A stretch of DNA of 57,729 nucleotides from Chitinophagaceae bacterium (GTDB taxonomy: Bacteria > Bacteroidota > Bacteroidia > Chitinophagales > Chitinophagaceae). Shown here one piece after another: positions 44,958 through 54,433 of the stretch (positions are counted from its first letter, which is position 1; each line of letters opens with the position of its first letter). The position numbers and the translations under genes were made by a program. The notes below the pieces were generated by a model, which did not search any database, had not been told where the DNA came from, and saw nothing but the letters and a program-made list of their open reading frames with translations. The stretch spans positions 1 to 57,729 of the forward strand of contig JAICGN010000016.1 of NCBI GenBank assembly GCA_025923075.1. The letters run 5' to 3'.

Positions 44958-46778
44958 TTAATTCTTCAATTTTTCACTCAGCTGATTCACTATCATTTCC
45001 CCTTTTTGTAGATGCTGTCTTAATTTATCCTCAATAAATTCTTTTTCAGCAGTGAACAATTCCAAATGCCGGTTTAAATCCTGTAAAAGATTTTTTACCT
45101 CACCGTTTGATGAAACTGCCGCTTTTGCTTTCAGTATTCTTATTTTTTCATAATCCACTATTCCTTCTCTCATTTTTTCAAAACGAATACTTGATTCTCC
45201 ACCCGGATAGATCATATAAGAATCACCGGCGGGCCACAACAGGTGTCTTGCATCACGTACAGGATCTGCGGGCCACGCATCATAAGCCCATCGCAGCATG
45301 CCATCATAAGCATGGGCCATTGTGTACCATCCCAACCACCGGCCTTCAACCGGCGGTGAAAAAACAAACGTATTTGGATAAGCCGGCGTACAGCAGATAT
45401 AATAAGTTGAAGTTTGTTTTTTGGCAGAACGGTTCTGCACATCTTTTACAGAAGGCTCTTTGTAAAATACGCATGAGTAATCATCCAGCAAACCATCCAG
45501 CTCAGGATGCCAGTCACCGGCATAAGTTATTTTCCATTGTTTTGAATGATCCCTGATCACTTTGATGGCTGATAATGTTTGCTCCATTGCATTTTCATTA
45601 ATGCCGAGATATGTTTTGTTCAGCCAGCCTTTGCTTTCCAAATGTTTTTTCAGATCAGTAAGAAATATGTTCCAGTTGGTTTTAAACACTGCAGAAGTTG
45701 CCTGCCACTGTTCAGTCACAAAATTTCCTGTTGCCTCATCTATATAACGAAAGCGGTCTCCCCATGGAATAGGAGTATAAAGAGTAATTGCCTTATCAAT
45801 ACCTGATTCAATTGCGAGTTGAACATATTGATCAAAGATGCTGTAATCAAAATTCCACTTTCCATCTTTTTTCCTGGTCCACTCGATCATGTTTCCCTCG
45901 ATCATGTATGAATTATCAGCCCATGGAGAATGAACTGCATAAGTAGTGATGTATTTTCCACCGGCATCAGCGTATAAGCGCATATGTTTTTTCAACAGCG
46001 ATTTGTGTTCAGCACCCCACGGTTTTACTTTGTAATACTCGGCTATTACCCATGGATTTTGCCAAAGATCAAGCCTATAGGACCAATCGCGCGGTTTGGG
46101 TAATAAATGATTTTGAACGTTGATGGAAATTTGAAGTTTGAAACTTTCTTTGTCAGATCTAACATCAATTTGACCAGAGTAAAGCCCCGCCGTAGTATTG
46201 GATGGTATATCAATTGAAACCCAAACAGGTCTTACTGTTTTTCCCGGTAATTCAAAACGATCAAACCCGATAGACATCGGGACCAGCCTGTCAGGCATCA
46301 GGTAAGCTTTATCAACCGGGCCTACTCCACAGGTAACTTCTCTTGCCCCGTAGGGATAATTTGAAATGACGTAACGTACCAGTTGTGTCTTGAAATTATT
46401 TTTTCCAAGCACGGCGCCATTCGCAGTTTTAAGATCATTCAGCAATACACGAACCTGGCTGATCGTATCGGCGGACCAGACAAGTATCATTGTATTCAAA
46501 CGTTCACCTTTCCAGCCCTTGGCTTCCCACTTTTGTGTTTTCGTAACTCCGGGAACCTCGGTTCTGAAATACGCTTCATTTGTTGAGGCGAATGAAACAT
46601 TTAATCCACGTGCTTGCTGTGCCCACACTTCAGGATGCATGCTTTTATCAAAGGCATATTCTTGCTGGTAATGAAGAAAAGGCATTGGGATTAATGCGGA
46701 GTCAATATAACCTGGTTGTGAATAAATGATCGTTACAAAACAGGTGTATACAGCAAACAAACAAAATTTCTTTCTCAT
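44958..46778 (-). CDS. DUF4091 / GH123-like secreted glycoside hydrolase
   Basis: The 606-residue protein has a signal peptide (MRKKFCLFAVYTCFVTIIYS), an N-terminal beta domain, a TIM-barrel-like middle (LLKKHMRLYADAGGKYITTY, about 261-280) and a C-terminal DUF4091 signature with YDAWPADPVRDARHLLWPAG and EGIVDYEKIRIL. Characterised GH123 enzymes are beta-N-acetylgalactosaminidases using an Asp-Glu pair. At the corresponding place this protein has GINENAME (392-399), Asn394-Glu395, so the Asp appears replaced by Asn. Activity is therefore uncertain. It lies 83 bases after the upstream GH97. Confidence 0.84.
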   Translation of the reverse strand: MRKKFCLFAVYTCFVTIIYSQPGYIDSALIPMPFLHYQQEYAFDKSMHPEVWAQQARGLNVSFASTNEAYFRTEVPGVTKTQKWEAKGWKGERLNTMILVWSADTISQVRVLLNDLKTANGAVLGKNNFKTQLVRYVISNYPYGAREVTCGVGPVDKAYLMPDRLVPMSIGFDRFELPGKTVRPVWVSIDIPSNTTAGLYSGQIDVRSDKESFKLQISINVQNHLLPKPRDWSYRLDLWQNPWVIAEYYKVKPWGAEHKSLLKKHMRLYADAGGKYITTYAVHSPWADNSYMIEGNMIEWTRKKDGKWNFDYSIFDQYVQLAIESGIDKAITLYTPIPWGDRFRYIDEATGNFVTEQWQATSAVFKTNWNIFLTDLKKHLESKGWLNKTYLGINENAMEQTLSAIKVIRDHSKQWKITYAGDWHPELDGLLDDYSCVFYKEPSVKDVQNRSAKKQTSTYYICCTPAYPNTFVFSPPVEGRWLGWYTMAHAYDGMLRWAYDAWPADPVRDARHLLWPAGDSYMIYPGGESSIRFEKMREGIVDYEKIRILKAKAAVSSNGEVKNLLQDLNRHLELFTAEKEFIEDKLRQHLQKGEMIVNQLSEKLKN

Positions 46779-46861
46779 CAGTTTATGATTTTAATTCTCG
46801 CCACACAATTGCGATACTTAACATGCCCGTAAGCTATGAATTTAAAATTGATGTTTTAATC

Positions 46862-48838
46862 TTAATTGATTTTGTTCAACCTGAGTAAAAAACCGCCTCC
46901 CGGAGCTAAATGGATGGCGACATTATCATTTTTTTTAAAAACTTTTTCCGTCAATTCATAATCGGCAGCATAATTATGTGCATTCACGCCGTCTTTGCAA
47001 ATAGTAGACTCATAATTGCCATCATTTAAAAAGTCAAGTTGCAATGTAATGTCTCTTGGAATGCTATTGTTTAGTGCCGCGATATACCAATGCCCGCCTT
47101 TTCTCCTGGCAGTTACGATGTATTCACCAACTTTTCCATCGATGATTCTTGTTTCATCCCAAGTGGTTGGAATGCTTCCAAGCAATTCCATAAATTCAGG
47201 TTCCTTTAACCCCTGGCTGATGTTGCCGCTGAAAATCTGCAATGGACTGTCATAAACGAGGAACATGGCGAGCTGATGACATCTTGTTCCAATACTCATT
47301 GGATTTTTTCCGATTGGCCTGAACTGATCTTTTTGTGCATTCAATAATAAACCGGGTTCATAATCCAGTGGTCCGGCAAGCATTCTTGTATAAGCGATGG
47401 CAACATTATGCTCCGGTGTTGCCAACTCACTCCAGATATTCCATTCTGCACCCAGCACACCTTCCTGTGTGATGGCATTTGGCCATGTACGATTAAATCC
47501 TTTTGGTGGGTAAGCGCCATGAAACATGACCGATATTTTATGATCAGCGCAGGCTTTTGCGATCCGGTGATAAAAGTTCACCATCTTTTGATCATCACGA
47601 TCCATAAAATCCGTCATAATGGATGCAATACCCCATTTATTAAACTGTTTCAATGCACTGTCCAATTGTTTATCCAGTGTAGCATACAGTGTCCATAACA
47701 TCAATCTGATATTATTTTTATTTGCATAGCCAGCCAGTTCAGTCATATCAATGTCGGGGTTGATCTTAAAAAGATCCTTGACATCACTCCATCCGGCATC
47801 CAGCATTACCTGGTCGAATCCGAAACGTTTTGCAAAATCAATATAATATTTATAAGTAGCAGTATTTAAACCTGCTTTGAATGGTATGTTGAATAAATTG
47901 ATACCCGTTATCCATTCATCAGTTCCTTTACCATATTTTATCCAGGATGCATCGCTAAGTTGTGATTTGTCACCCAACAGGTAAAGCATATCATTTGCGG
48001 GCAGGTCAATATCTTTTCTAGCGACGAGTACAGCACGCCAGGGCAGCATTCTTGTTCCTTTTGTTTTGGCAATATGATCCGCTCTCTCAGTTACAACGTA
48101 TTGGGGAAATTCTCCTTCCATCAATTTTTCTTTTAAAGGAAACGGCGCAAATACTCCCTGTAACGCATTTCCTTTCTTCTGTAAAAACATACCGGGGTAA
48201 TCAAAAAGATTTGCATCTGATATCGCAAGATGATAGCCGCCGGGTAGGGAAACAGTAACAGGTGCATAAGTGAGCATCGTATCGGCAATTTCAGTTAATG
48301 CCTGCTTTCTATATATCGCTTCGAAGCTTGTATGAAAGCGATCCACATGCTGTCGTTTATCCATATGTGCAAACCATACAGAGGCATTGCCACCAGTTTC
48401 AAATAACGCATTTTCATCTTTTATAATAATAGAGTCTTTGAACTTTGTTCCAATACGATAAGCCATCCCTTCATTATACATTCTGAACTGAACAGAGAAA
48501 GGTTCTTTAAAAGTCAATTCAAGCTGATTAAAATGATCGGCTATAGTTTTTTTTCTGTATGGCACCGGGACAATTATTGTTTCGTTTGTCTTACTGTATT
48601 TATGTGATGATATACTTAATTTATCGGACAATTTCTTTTGAGTATTCAATTGCAGATCAACAGATGATGACTGGGCCAGCAATTCTTTACCTGTATACAA
48701 ATACCATGAAAGCTTATCTTTTGTTTTTATTTCAAGCCGTAGTGACGAATCAGGAGAATAGAGATCATACGATCGCTGTGCTATGATATTTAGCGATAAC
48801 AACAAACCAATGAGCGAAAAAAGATAATGTAACATCAA
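46862..48838 (-). CDS. GH97 family glycoside hydrolase
   Basis: The 658-residue enzyme has a signal peptide (MMLHYLFSLIGLLLSLNIIAQ), the GH97 N-terminal beta-sandwich, a catalytic barrel with VMLDAGWSDVKDLFKINPDI and the SIMTDFMDRDDQKMV strand, then FHGAYPPKGFNRTWPNAITQ and GVLGAEWN, and a C-terminal beta domain. GH97 includes inverting alpha-glucosidases (SusB) and retaining alpha-galactosidases; the Asp in DFMDRDD is where the retaining group keeps its nucleophile, which favours the latter (moderate confidence). The GH172 gene upstream ends 6 bases before its start. A paralogue lies at 52334-54313. Confidence 0.93.
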   Translation of the reverse strand: MMLHYLFSLIGLLLSLNIIAQRSYDLYSPDSSLRLEIKTKDKLSWYLYTGKELLAQSSSVDLQLNTQKKLSDKLSISSHKYSKTNETIIVPVPYRKKTIADHFNQLELTFKEPFSVQFRMYNEGMAYRIGTKFKDSIIIKDENALFETGGNASVWFAHMDKRQHVDRFHTSFEAIYRKQALTEIADTMLTYAPVTVSLPGGYHLAISDANLFDYPGMFLQKKGNALQGVFAPFPLKEKLMEGEFPQYVVTERADHIAKTKGTRMLPWRAVLVARKDIDLPANDMLYLLGDKSQLSDASWIKYGKGTDEWITGINLFNIPFKAGLNTATYKYYIDFAKRFGFDQVMLDAGWSDVKDLFKINPDIDMTELAGYANKNNIRLMLWTLYATLDKQLDSALKQFNKWGIASIMTDFMDRDDQKMVNFYHRIAKACADHKISVMFHGAYPPKGFNRTWPNAITQEGVLGAEWNIWSELATPEHNVAIAYTRMLAGPLDYEPGLLLNAQKDQFRPIGKNPMSIGTRCHQLAMFLVYDSPLQIFSGNISQGLKEPEFMELLGSIPTTWDETRIIDGKVGEYIVTARRKGGHWYIAALNNSIPRDITLQLDFLNDGNYESTICKDGVNAHNYAADYELTEKVFKKNDNVAIHLAPGGGFLLRLNKIN

Positions 48839-48844
48839 ATAAGG

Positions 48845-50026
48845 TTATTTAACAGCTTTAATTCGGATATCTAATGATGGCAATGCGGGAAGAGGAGTGA
48901 AGGGCTTATCAAGATAAAAATAGCTTACAGAGGAATAATCATCGATCCTGTAAAAGTTTACCCAACCTTCAGGAAAATCCGGATCAGTTAAGACCGGAGG
49001 TTTATCCATATCTAATAGTCTTACAAACCTGGGCCCATCAACAGTTACGGCTTTAAAATTGGCGCCACGTTGATATAATTTTTTCATATCTTCTTTCATC
49101 CAACCACCAATTTGCTGGATCGCAACTTTAATATCCTTATTAAAATAAATGGCATCGGGAATATGCCAGCGATAAAAACAGAATTGACCCGTTGAGTCAT
49201 TTGCGATGGTGCAACCCTGGTATTGGTTGACGAATGTGCCCAATCCCCACGCGCTTCCAATATAATCTTCAGCACCTGTTCCGTTGATGGTTGGATATTT
49301 TGAATCACCATCAAGATACATTTTTACTTCACCTTCGCCCCACCAGCTTTTGCTGTAAGAAGTATCGGTGTTCAAACCAACAGAGATACCCAGGAATCTT
49401 CCTTTACCTTCAACTTTTGGTAACAAAATATAATCATCCCCTAACTGAGCTGATTGCTGACGATTCCAGTAGGCATGAAAGTATAATGCGTTCGATGGAA
49501 GTTTATGCAGTAAAAAGTCGATATCATAATAAAGCTTGACTCTTTCTTTCCCTTCATTGATCAATAAAACCTTTGCCGCTTTTTTAAAAGGCATCGGTAT
49601 ATAACAATTATACGACCGTCCCTCACCACTTGAAAATAATGCAGATTCAAATGCTACTTGTTTACCAAGATTATAAACAAAGAAATCACCTAATGGCACA
49701 TCTACCGCCGGCTTTCTGCTTCCGTCCCAGAAGAATTGTAAACGCAGGCTACGCAATTTTAATGCGCTATGATCAATTGTTAACCAGATGCGCTGAATAG
49801 TTCCCTCTCCCTTTATATCCAGCAGGTTTTTTGTTTCGCCGGGCTCCATGAATTCAAACGCATTTCCCTTGGCGGTCTTGTTCGTCTTACCACCATTTCC
49901 TTTTACTCCATTTGGGTTTTCAAAACTGCTAAGACGGCTTTGCGGGTTTATGGGCATTTCATAAAGCAATTGTGCGTGCGATAGAAAACTCCAAAGGAGA
50001 CACGATATGAACAATGTAGATTTCAT
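48845..50026 (-). CDS. GH172 (DUF2961) family glycoside hydrolase
   Basis: The 393-residue protein has a signal peptide (MKSTLFISCLLWSFLSHAQ) and the DUF2961 pattern: SRLSSFENPNGVKGNGGKTN, GEGTIQRIWLTIDHSALKLR, PAVDVPLGDFFVYNLGKQVA, GRSYNCYIPMPFKKAAKVLL and GTGAEDYIGSAWGLGTFVNQ. GH172 members act on difructose dianhydride or D-arabinofuranosides, so a furanose substrate is plausible. The family acts as oligomers on a double jelly-roll fold. It starts 5 bases after the GH3 stop and ends 6 bases before the next GH97. Confidence 0.9.
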   Translation of the reverse strand: MKSTLFISCLLWSFLSHAQLLYEMPINPQSRLSSFENPNGVKGNGGKTNKTAKGNAFEFMEPGETKNLLDIKGEGTIQRIWLTIDHSALKLRSLRLQFFWDGSRKPAVDVPLGDFFVYNLGKQVAFESALFSSGEGRSYNCYIPMPFKKAAKVLLINEGKERVKLYYDIDFLLHKLPSNALYFHAYWNRQQSAQLGDDYILLPKVEGKGRFLGISVGLNTDTSYSKSWWGEGEVKMYLDGDSKYPTINGTGAEDYIGSAWGLGTFVNQYQGCTIANDSTGQFCFYRWHIPDAIYFNKDIKVAIQQIGGWMKEDMKKLYQRGANFKAVTVDGPRFVRLLDMDKPPVLTDPDFPEGWVNFYRIDDYSSVSYFYLDKPFTPLPALPSLDIRIKAVK

Positions 50027-50031
50027 TTATT

Positions 50032-52323
50032 TTATTTAGCCCAGTTTACTTTTACCATTTTTACATCATCAGAATTTCCACCGATCATAATATGAAATTC
50101 ACCCGGCTCCCAATCGTATTTAAGATTGTGATTATAGAATTTCAGATCTGCAGGTGAAATGCTGAATGAAACCGTTTTTGACTCACCTGTTTTTAAATTG
50201 ATCTTTTGAAAACCTTTTAATTCTTTTAATGGTCTTGTATTGGTTCCCACCACATCACGTATATACAATTGCACTACTTCTTCACCATCATACTTGCCAG
50301 TATTCGTGACCGTTATCGAAGCAGTGATCTTTTCATTTCCTTTTGGATTGGTTTTGCTTATTGATATATCACCGTAAGAAAATGAAGTATAACTTAACCC
50401 ATAACCAAAAGGAAACAATGGTGTATTCGGTGCGTCAAGATAATTGGATTGAAATTTTGGTGAATTAGGGCCGGATGGTCTGCCGGTATTTTTATGATTG
50501 TAAAAAATCGGAACCTGCCCGAGATTTCTTGGAAATGTTGCTGATAATTTCCCTGATGGATTATAATTACCAAACAATACATCGGCGATTGCATTTCCTG
50601 CTTCAATGCCCGCATGCCATGTGACGATCATCGAGGTTGCGAGTGAATTTTCCTGAGTCAATGCCAGCGGACGGCCGGTCATTACAACTAATACCAAAGG
50701 CTTTCCTGTTTTTGATAAAGCATTTATTAGGATCTTTTGGCTTTCGGGTATAGTAATATCAGTTCTGCTGGAAGCTTCACCACTCATTTCAGAAGCTTCA
50801 CCAACTACTGCGACAATAACATCGGCCTGGTTGACAGCGTTTAAGGCTTCCGTGAGCATTTCTTCAGGGCTACGTTTATCAATATCGATCCTTGTTCCAA
50901 ATACATTTATTTTTTTAGCAAACAAAGTGTCGTCAGAAATATTGGCGCCTTTTGCATAAATAATATTTACTGACGACCCGCCAACGTTTTTCATTCCCTC
51001 TAAAACCGGGATTGACATTTGTGGATCGCCCGAGACTGCCCATGTGCCCAGCATATTGCTTTTATCATTTGCCAGCGGCCCGATCAAAGCAATCGTTCCC
51101 GATTTTTTTAATGGCAACGTCTCGTTATTATTTTTCAACAAAACAAAAGTATGAGCAGCAAGGTCTCTTGCTGCTTTTCTTCTGGCTGCGCTCAGAACTT
51201 CCTGTTTCATTCTTTCTTCACTGATGTAACGATAGGGATCGTCAAACAAGCCCAATTTATATTTTGCTTCGAGTATTCTCCGGCATGCGTCATCGATTTG
51301 TTTTTGCGTTACTTTTCCTTCTCGCAATGATTTTTTCAGCGTGGTTAAAAAACCCTCGCCAACCATATCCATATCAAGCCCAGCTCTTAATGACATAGCA
51401 GAAACTGTTTGCAGATCGCCAACGCCATGATTGATCATTTCATTTACAGACGTGTAATCAGAAACCACAAACCCTTTAAAACCCCATTGATTGCGGAGCA
51501 GATCGGTCAGTAGCCATTTATTTCCTGTCGCCGGTATTCCTTCAATTTCATTAAATGAGCTCATGACACTTCCCACGCCTGCGTCTACTGCGGCTTTATA
51601 TGGCGGTAAATATTCATTGTACATTCTTACACGGCTCATATCCGTTGTATTATAATCACGACCGGCTTCCGAAGCGCCATACAATGCAAAATGTTTTACA
51701 CAAGACATCATTGTATTGTTCTTACTCAGATCATCTCCCTGGTAACCCTTCACCATTGCTTTGGCAATTTGCGAACCGAGATAAGGATCTTCTCCCGCAC
51801 CTTCCGCAATACGGCCCCAGCGGGGATCACGGGCAATATCAACCATTGGCGAAAATGTCCAGCATAACCCATCTGCCGTGGCTTCAATGGCAGCTTCTCT
51901 TGCACTGTGCTCTATTAATTTCATATCCCAACTGGCAGATAAACCAAGTGGAATTGGTACGGTTGTTTTATAACCATGAATAACATCCGAACCAAAGATC
52001 AACGGGATCTTTAATCGTGAATTATCCATGCAAAGCTTTTGTGCCTGTTTTATTTTATCAACGCCAATCACTCCAAATAAGCCACCCACTTTTCCTTGCT
52101 TGATCTTATTTTCCACATCTGTGCTTACTACCGATCCGGTTGGTATTCCCGAGCCGGGAGTGATCAAATTCAATTGCCCGATCTTTTCATCGAGGGTCAT
52201 TTTTTTCATCAGTGCATCCACATAGCCTTTCATCCGATAGCTATCGGATTTTGCATCCTGTGCTTGCATGGTTGCAAATTGAGAAAGCACAAAGACCGCG
52301 ATCAGTAGTATGTTCCGTTTCAT
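50032..52323 (-). CDS. bglX: GH3 family beta-glycosidase (BglX-like)
   Basis: The 763-residue enzyme has a signal peptide (MKRNILLIAVFVLSQFATMQ), the GH3 N-terminal barrel with PLIFGSDVIHGYKT, WTFSPMVDIARDPRWGRIAE and CVKHFALYGA, the nucleophile Asp289 in GFVVSDYTS, a GH3 C-terminal domain (LIGPLANDKSNMLGTWAVSG; VVVGEASEMSGEASSR) and a fibronectin-III-like tail (VTNTGKYDGEEVVQLYIRD). The length matches E. coli BglX (765). Beta-glucosidase is the default activity; xylosidase or others are possible. It sits 10 bases after the upstream GH97. Confidence 0.95.
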   Translation of the reverse strand: MKRNILLIAVFVLSQFATMQAQDAKSDSYRMKGYVDALMKKMTLDEKIGQLNLITPGSGIPTGSVVSTDVENKIKQGKVGGLFGVIGVDKIKQAQKLCMDNSRLKIPLIFGSDVIHGYKTTVPIPLGLSASWDMKLIEHSAREAAIEATADGLCWTFSPMVDIARDPRWGRIAEGAGEDPYLGSQIAKAMVKGYQGDDLSKNNTMMSCVKHFALYGASEAGRDYNTTDMSRVRMYNEYLPPYKAAVDAGVGSVMSSFNEIEGIPATGNKWLLTDLLRNQWGFKGFVVSDYTSVNEMINHGVGDLQTVSAMSLRAGLDMDMVGEGFLTTLKKSLREGKVTQKQIDDACRRILEAKYKLGLFDDPYRYISEERMKQEVLSAARRKAARDLAAHTFVLLKNNNETLPLKKSGTIALIGPLANDKSNMLGTWAVSGDPQMSIPVLEGMKNVGGSSVNIIYAKGANISDDTLFAKKINVFGTRIDIDKRSPEEMLTEALNAVNQADVIVAVVGEASEMSGEASSRTDITIPESQKILINALSKTGKPLVLVVMTGRPLALTQENSLATSMIVTWHAGIEAGNAIADVLFGNYNPSGKLSATFPRNLGQVPIFYNHKNTGRPSGPNSPKFQSNYLDAPNTPLFPFGYGLSYTSFSYGDISISKTNPKGNEKITASITVTNTGKYDGEEVVQLYIRDVVGTNTRPLKELKGFQKINLKTGESKTVSFSISPADLKFYNHNLKYDWEPGEFHIMIGGNSDDVKMVKVNWAK

Positions 52324-52333
52324 GTGTATGATT

Positions 52334-54313
52334 TTACTTTTTTAATTTATTAAGAATGATCATATTCCCTCCGCCGGGAGCTAATGCTAATTTCAAATTT
52401 GTATTTTTATCAATAAATTTTTTTTGTTTGGTTAAATGATTTGCATTTTCATTGGCATCAGCCGCATCGCTATAAATTTCCGCTTCAAATTTTCCAGGGG
52501 GCAAGAATTTAAGATCGATAGTTATTTCTCTTGCATTATTGTTGGTAATTGTTCCAATATACCATCTATCATTTTTGCGACGCGCTATTGAAACATATTG
52601 GTCAAGTTCTGCTGCGATAACATGTGTTGCATCCCATGATCCGGGTATCTTTTTTATTACTTCAAAACCGGGTTGACCAATATAGGAATCGGGATAATCG
52701 CACACTCCCGGAAGAAAATTCTCAAGCACTACATACATTGCCAGCATGTGACAACGGGTTCCCATTACATAAGGCTTGATATTCTGCACCACAAATTTAT
52801 CTGTTGGTAATGCATTAAAGCCACCCTGGTGATAATCTGTCGGACCCGCTAACATTCTTGTAAAAACAATATTCAGATCTGCGTCCGGGGTTATTAGCTT
52901 ATCCCATTTATGGTATTCATAATTCATTGCTCCTTCTCTTGTCAATTCATTTGGGTAAGTGCGGTGTAGCCCGGTTGGCTTATAGGCCCCGTGAAATTGT
53001 ATATGTAATTTATGTTTTGCAGCCTTTTGTAGGATCTCTGTTTGGATGTTCACCATTTCCTGGTCGTCTCGATCCATGAAATCGACCATCATTCCACTCA
53101 ATCCCCATTTTTCAAATAATGCAAAGGCCTCATCTAATTTGGGATAAAGCGCCTTCCAATGTGTCCACACCCTGATCCCAACTCCTTTTTTCTTTCCATA
53201 ATCACAGATCTGTTTCATATCCAGGCCAGGAACTGGTTTTGTGATATCAACGTTCTTTCCAGGCTGGTATCCTTCTCCATCATTTGTATACCATTCATGT
53301 CCGCCATATTCAACCACCGAATGATACTTTATGTTATTGGCTGCGCAAAAATCAATGTAGTATTTATTTGTTTCAAAATTATTTCCACCATTAATACTAT
53401 CGGGAATAACGGTTCCATTCCACCATGGAAATGTACTGGTGCCCGGTTTTATCCAACTCACGTCTTTAATAGCAGATGGAGCATTTAAACTGGTGATAAT
53501 ATTTGATTCTATTAAAGTCCCCAATCGATCACCTATCAGTAAAACTCTCCACGGACTGTTATGAGGCAACCTGGCTTTTACTTTTATTCTCGTTTGACCA
53601 GGCAAGGGGGAAAGCTGGCTTTGCAAAATCCCACCATGTTTTATTAAATACATTCCTGCATGATTTAACAGGGCAGCTTCTGTAATGGCCATATAAGTTT
53701 TATCCGGGAACTGAAATAACGCGGGCATGTCCATTAAAGTATCTTCTTTGATCTCGCTTAATGGGGCGGTGGTATATAACCCTTCATGCGATGTGGTGAA
53801 ATTTGGAAGTAATAGCGCCTTTATAATAGGGTTGGTTGTGAAACGAAATTGTGTTTTTTCATCAAGCAAAGTAAAAAAAGAACGATCATGCGCTTTTGGA
53901 AATGAATACCTGAATGCAACTCCATCATTAAAAACGCGCACTTCAATATTCAGCTTGTAATTTTTATTTAGTTTATCCTGAAGTGAAATTATGACCTGCC
54001 GGTAATGATTTTTTACTGTGCTTGCTTTGCCCACTATTAATTTATAGCTTTCATTTATTTCTTTATAAACTGGTGATGTACTGATAAATGCCTGCCTCAA
54101 CATTCCCATTCCTTCGAGGTCAAGATTGAGAGATGAATTTTCTATTAAATTTTTTTTCTTAAAGGCTATTGAATAAACGGGAATGTCCTCATTTACCTTA
54201 ATGCTGAAACTAATGCGGTCGTCAGGTGAGGTTAAACGAACATTATTCTGCGCAAAAAGAAACTGTGGGTAAAATAACGCGAAAAAAAACAATATAGACA
54301 AGCATCTCTTCAT
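52334..54313 (-). CDS. GH97 family glycoside hydrolase (second copy)
   Basis: From the ATG at 54313 the protein has 659 residues, with a signal peptide (MKRCLSILFFFALFYPQFLF, cleavage near AQNN); the longer frame to 54412 lacks a sensible start. Features are the GH97 beta-sandwich, YHSVVEYGGHEWYTNDGEGY, the MMVDFMDRDDQEMVN strand, FHGAYKPTGLHRTYPNELTR and a final beta domain ending LALAPGGGNMIILNKLKK. It shares architecture with the GH97 at 46862-48838 but differs throughout, so it is an old paralogue and may cleave a different linkage. The PhoD-like gene ends 120 bases upstream. Confidence 0.93.
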   Translation of the reverse strand: MKRCLSILFFFALFYPQFLFAQNNVRLTSPDDRISFSIKVNEDIPVYSIAFKKKNLIENSSLNLDLEGMGMLRQAFISTSPVYKEINESYKLIVGKASTVKNHYRQVIISLQDKLNKNYKLNIEVRVFNDGVAFRYSFPKAHDRSFFTLLDEKTQFRFTTNPIIKALLLPNFTTSHEGLYTTAPLSEIKEDTLMDMPALFQFPDKTYMAITEAALLNHAGMYLIKHGGILQSQLSPLPGQTRIKVKARLPHNSPWRVLLIGDRLGTLIESNIITSLNAPSAIKDVSWIKPGTSTFPWWNGTVIPDSINGGNNFETNKYYIDFCAANNIKYHSVVEYGGHEWYTNDGEGYQPGKNVDITKPVPGLDMKQICDYGKKKGVGIRVWTHWKALYPKLDEAFALFEKWGLSGMMVDFMDRDDQEMVNIQTEILQKAAKHKLHIQFHGAYKPTGLHRTYPNELTREGAMNYEYHKWDKLITPDADLNIVFTRMLAGPTDYHQGGFNALPTDKFVVQNIKPYVMGTRCHMLAMYVVLENFLPGVCDYPDSYIGQPGFEVIKKIPGSWDATHVIAAELDQYVSIARRKNDRWYIGTITNNNAREITIDLKFLPPGKFEAEIYSDAADANENANHLTKQKKFIDKNTNLKLALAPGGGNMIILNKLKK

Positions 54314-54433
54314 CAAATCATTTTTATAAATAAGGTTCAATTTCTTTTTTTCGGATTGCGTAGGGTTGCATACACGCAGGTTCATTTGCCTCAGATTGTC
54401 GAAGGGTCCCACACTTGTACTTTCTAAAAACGC

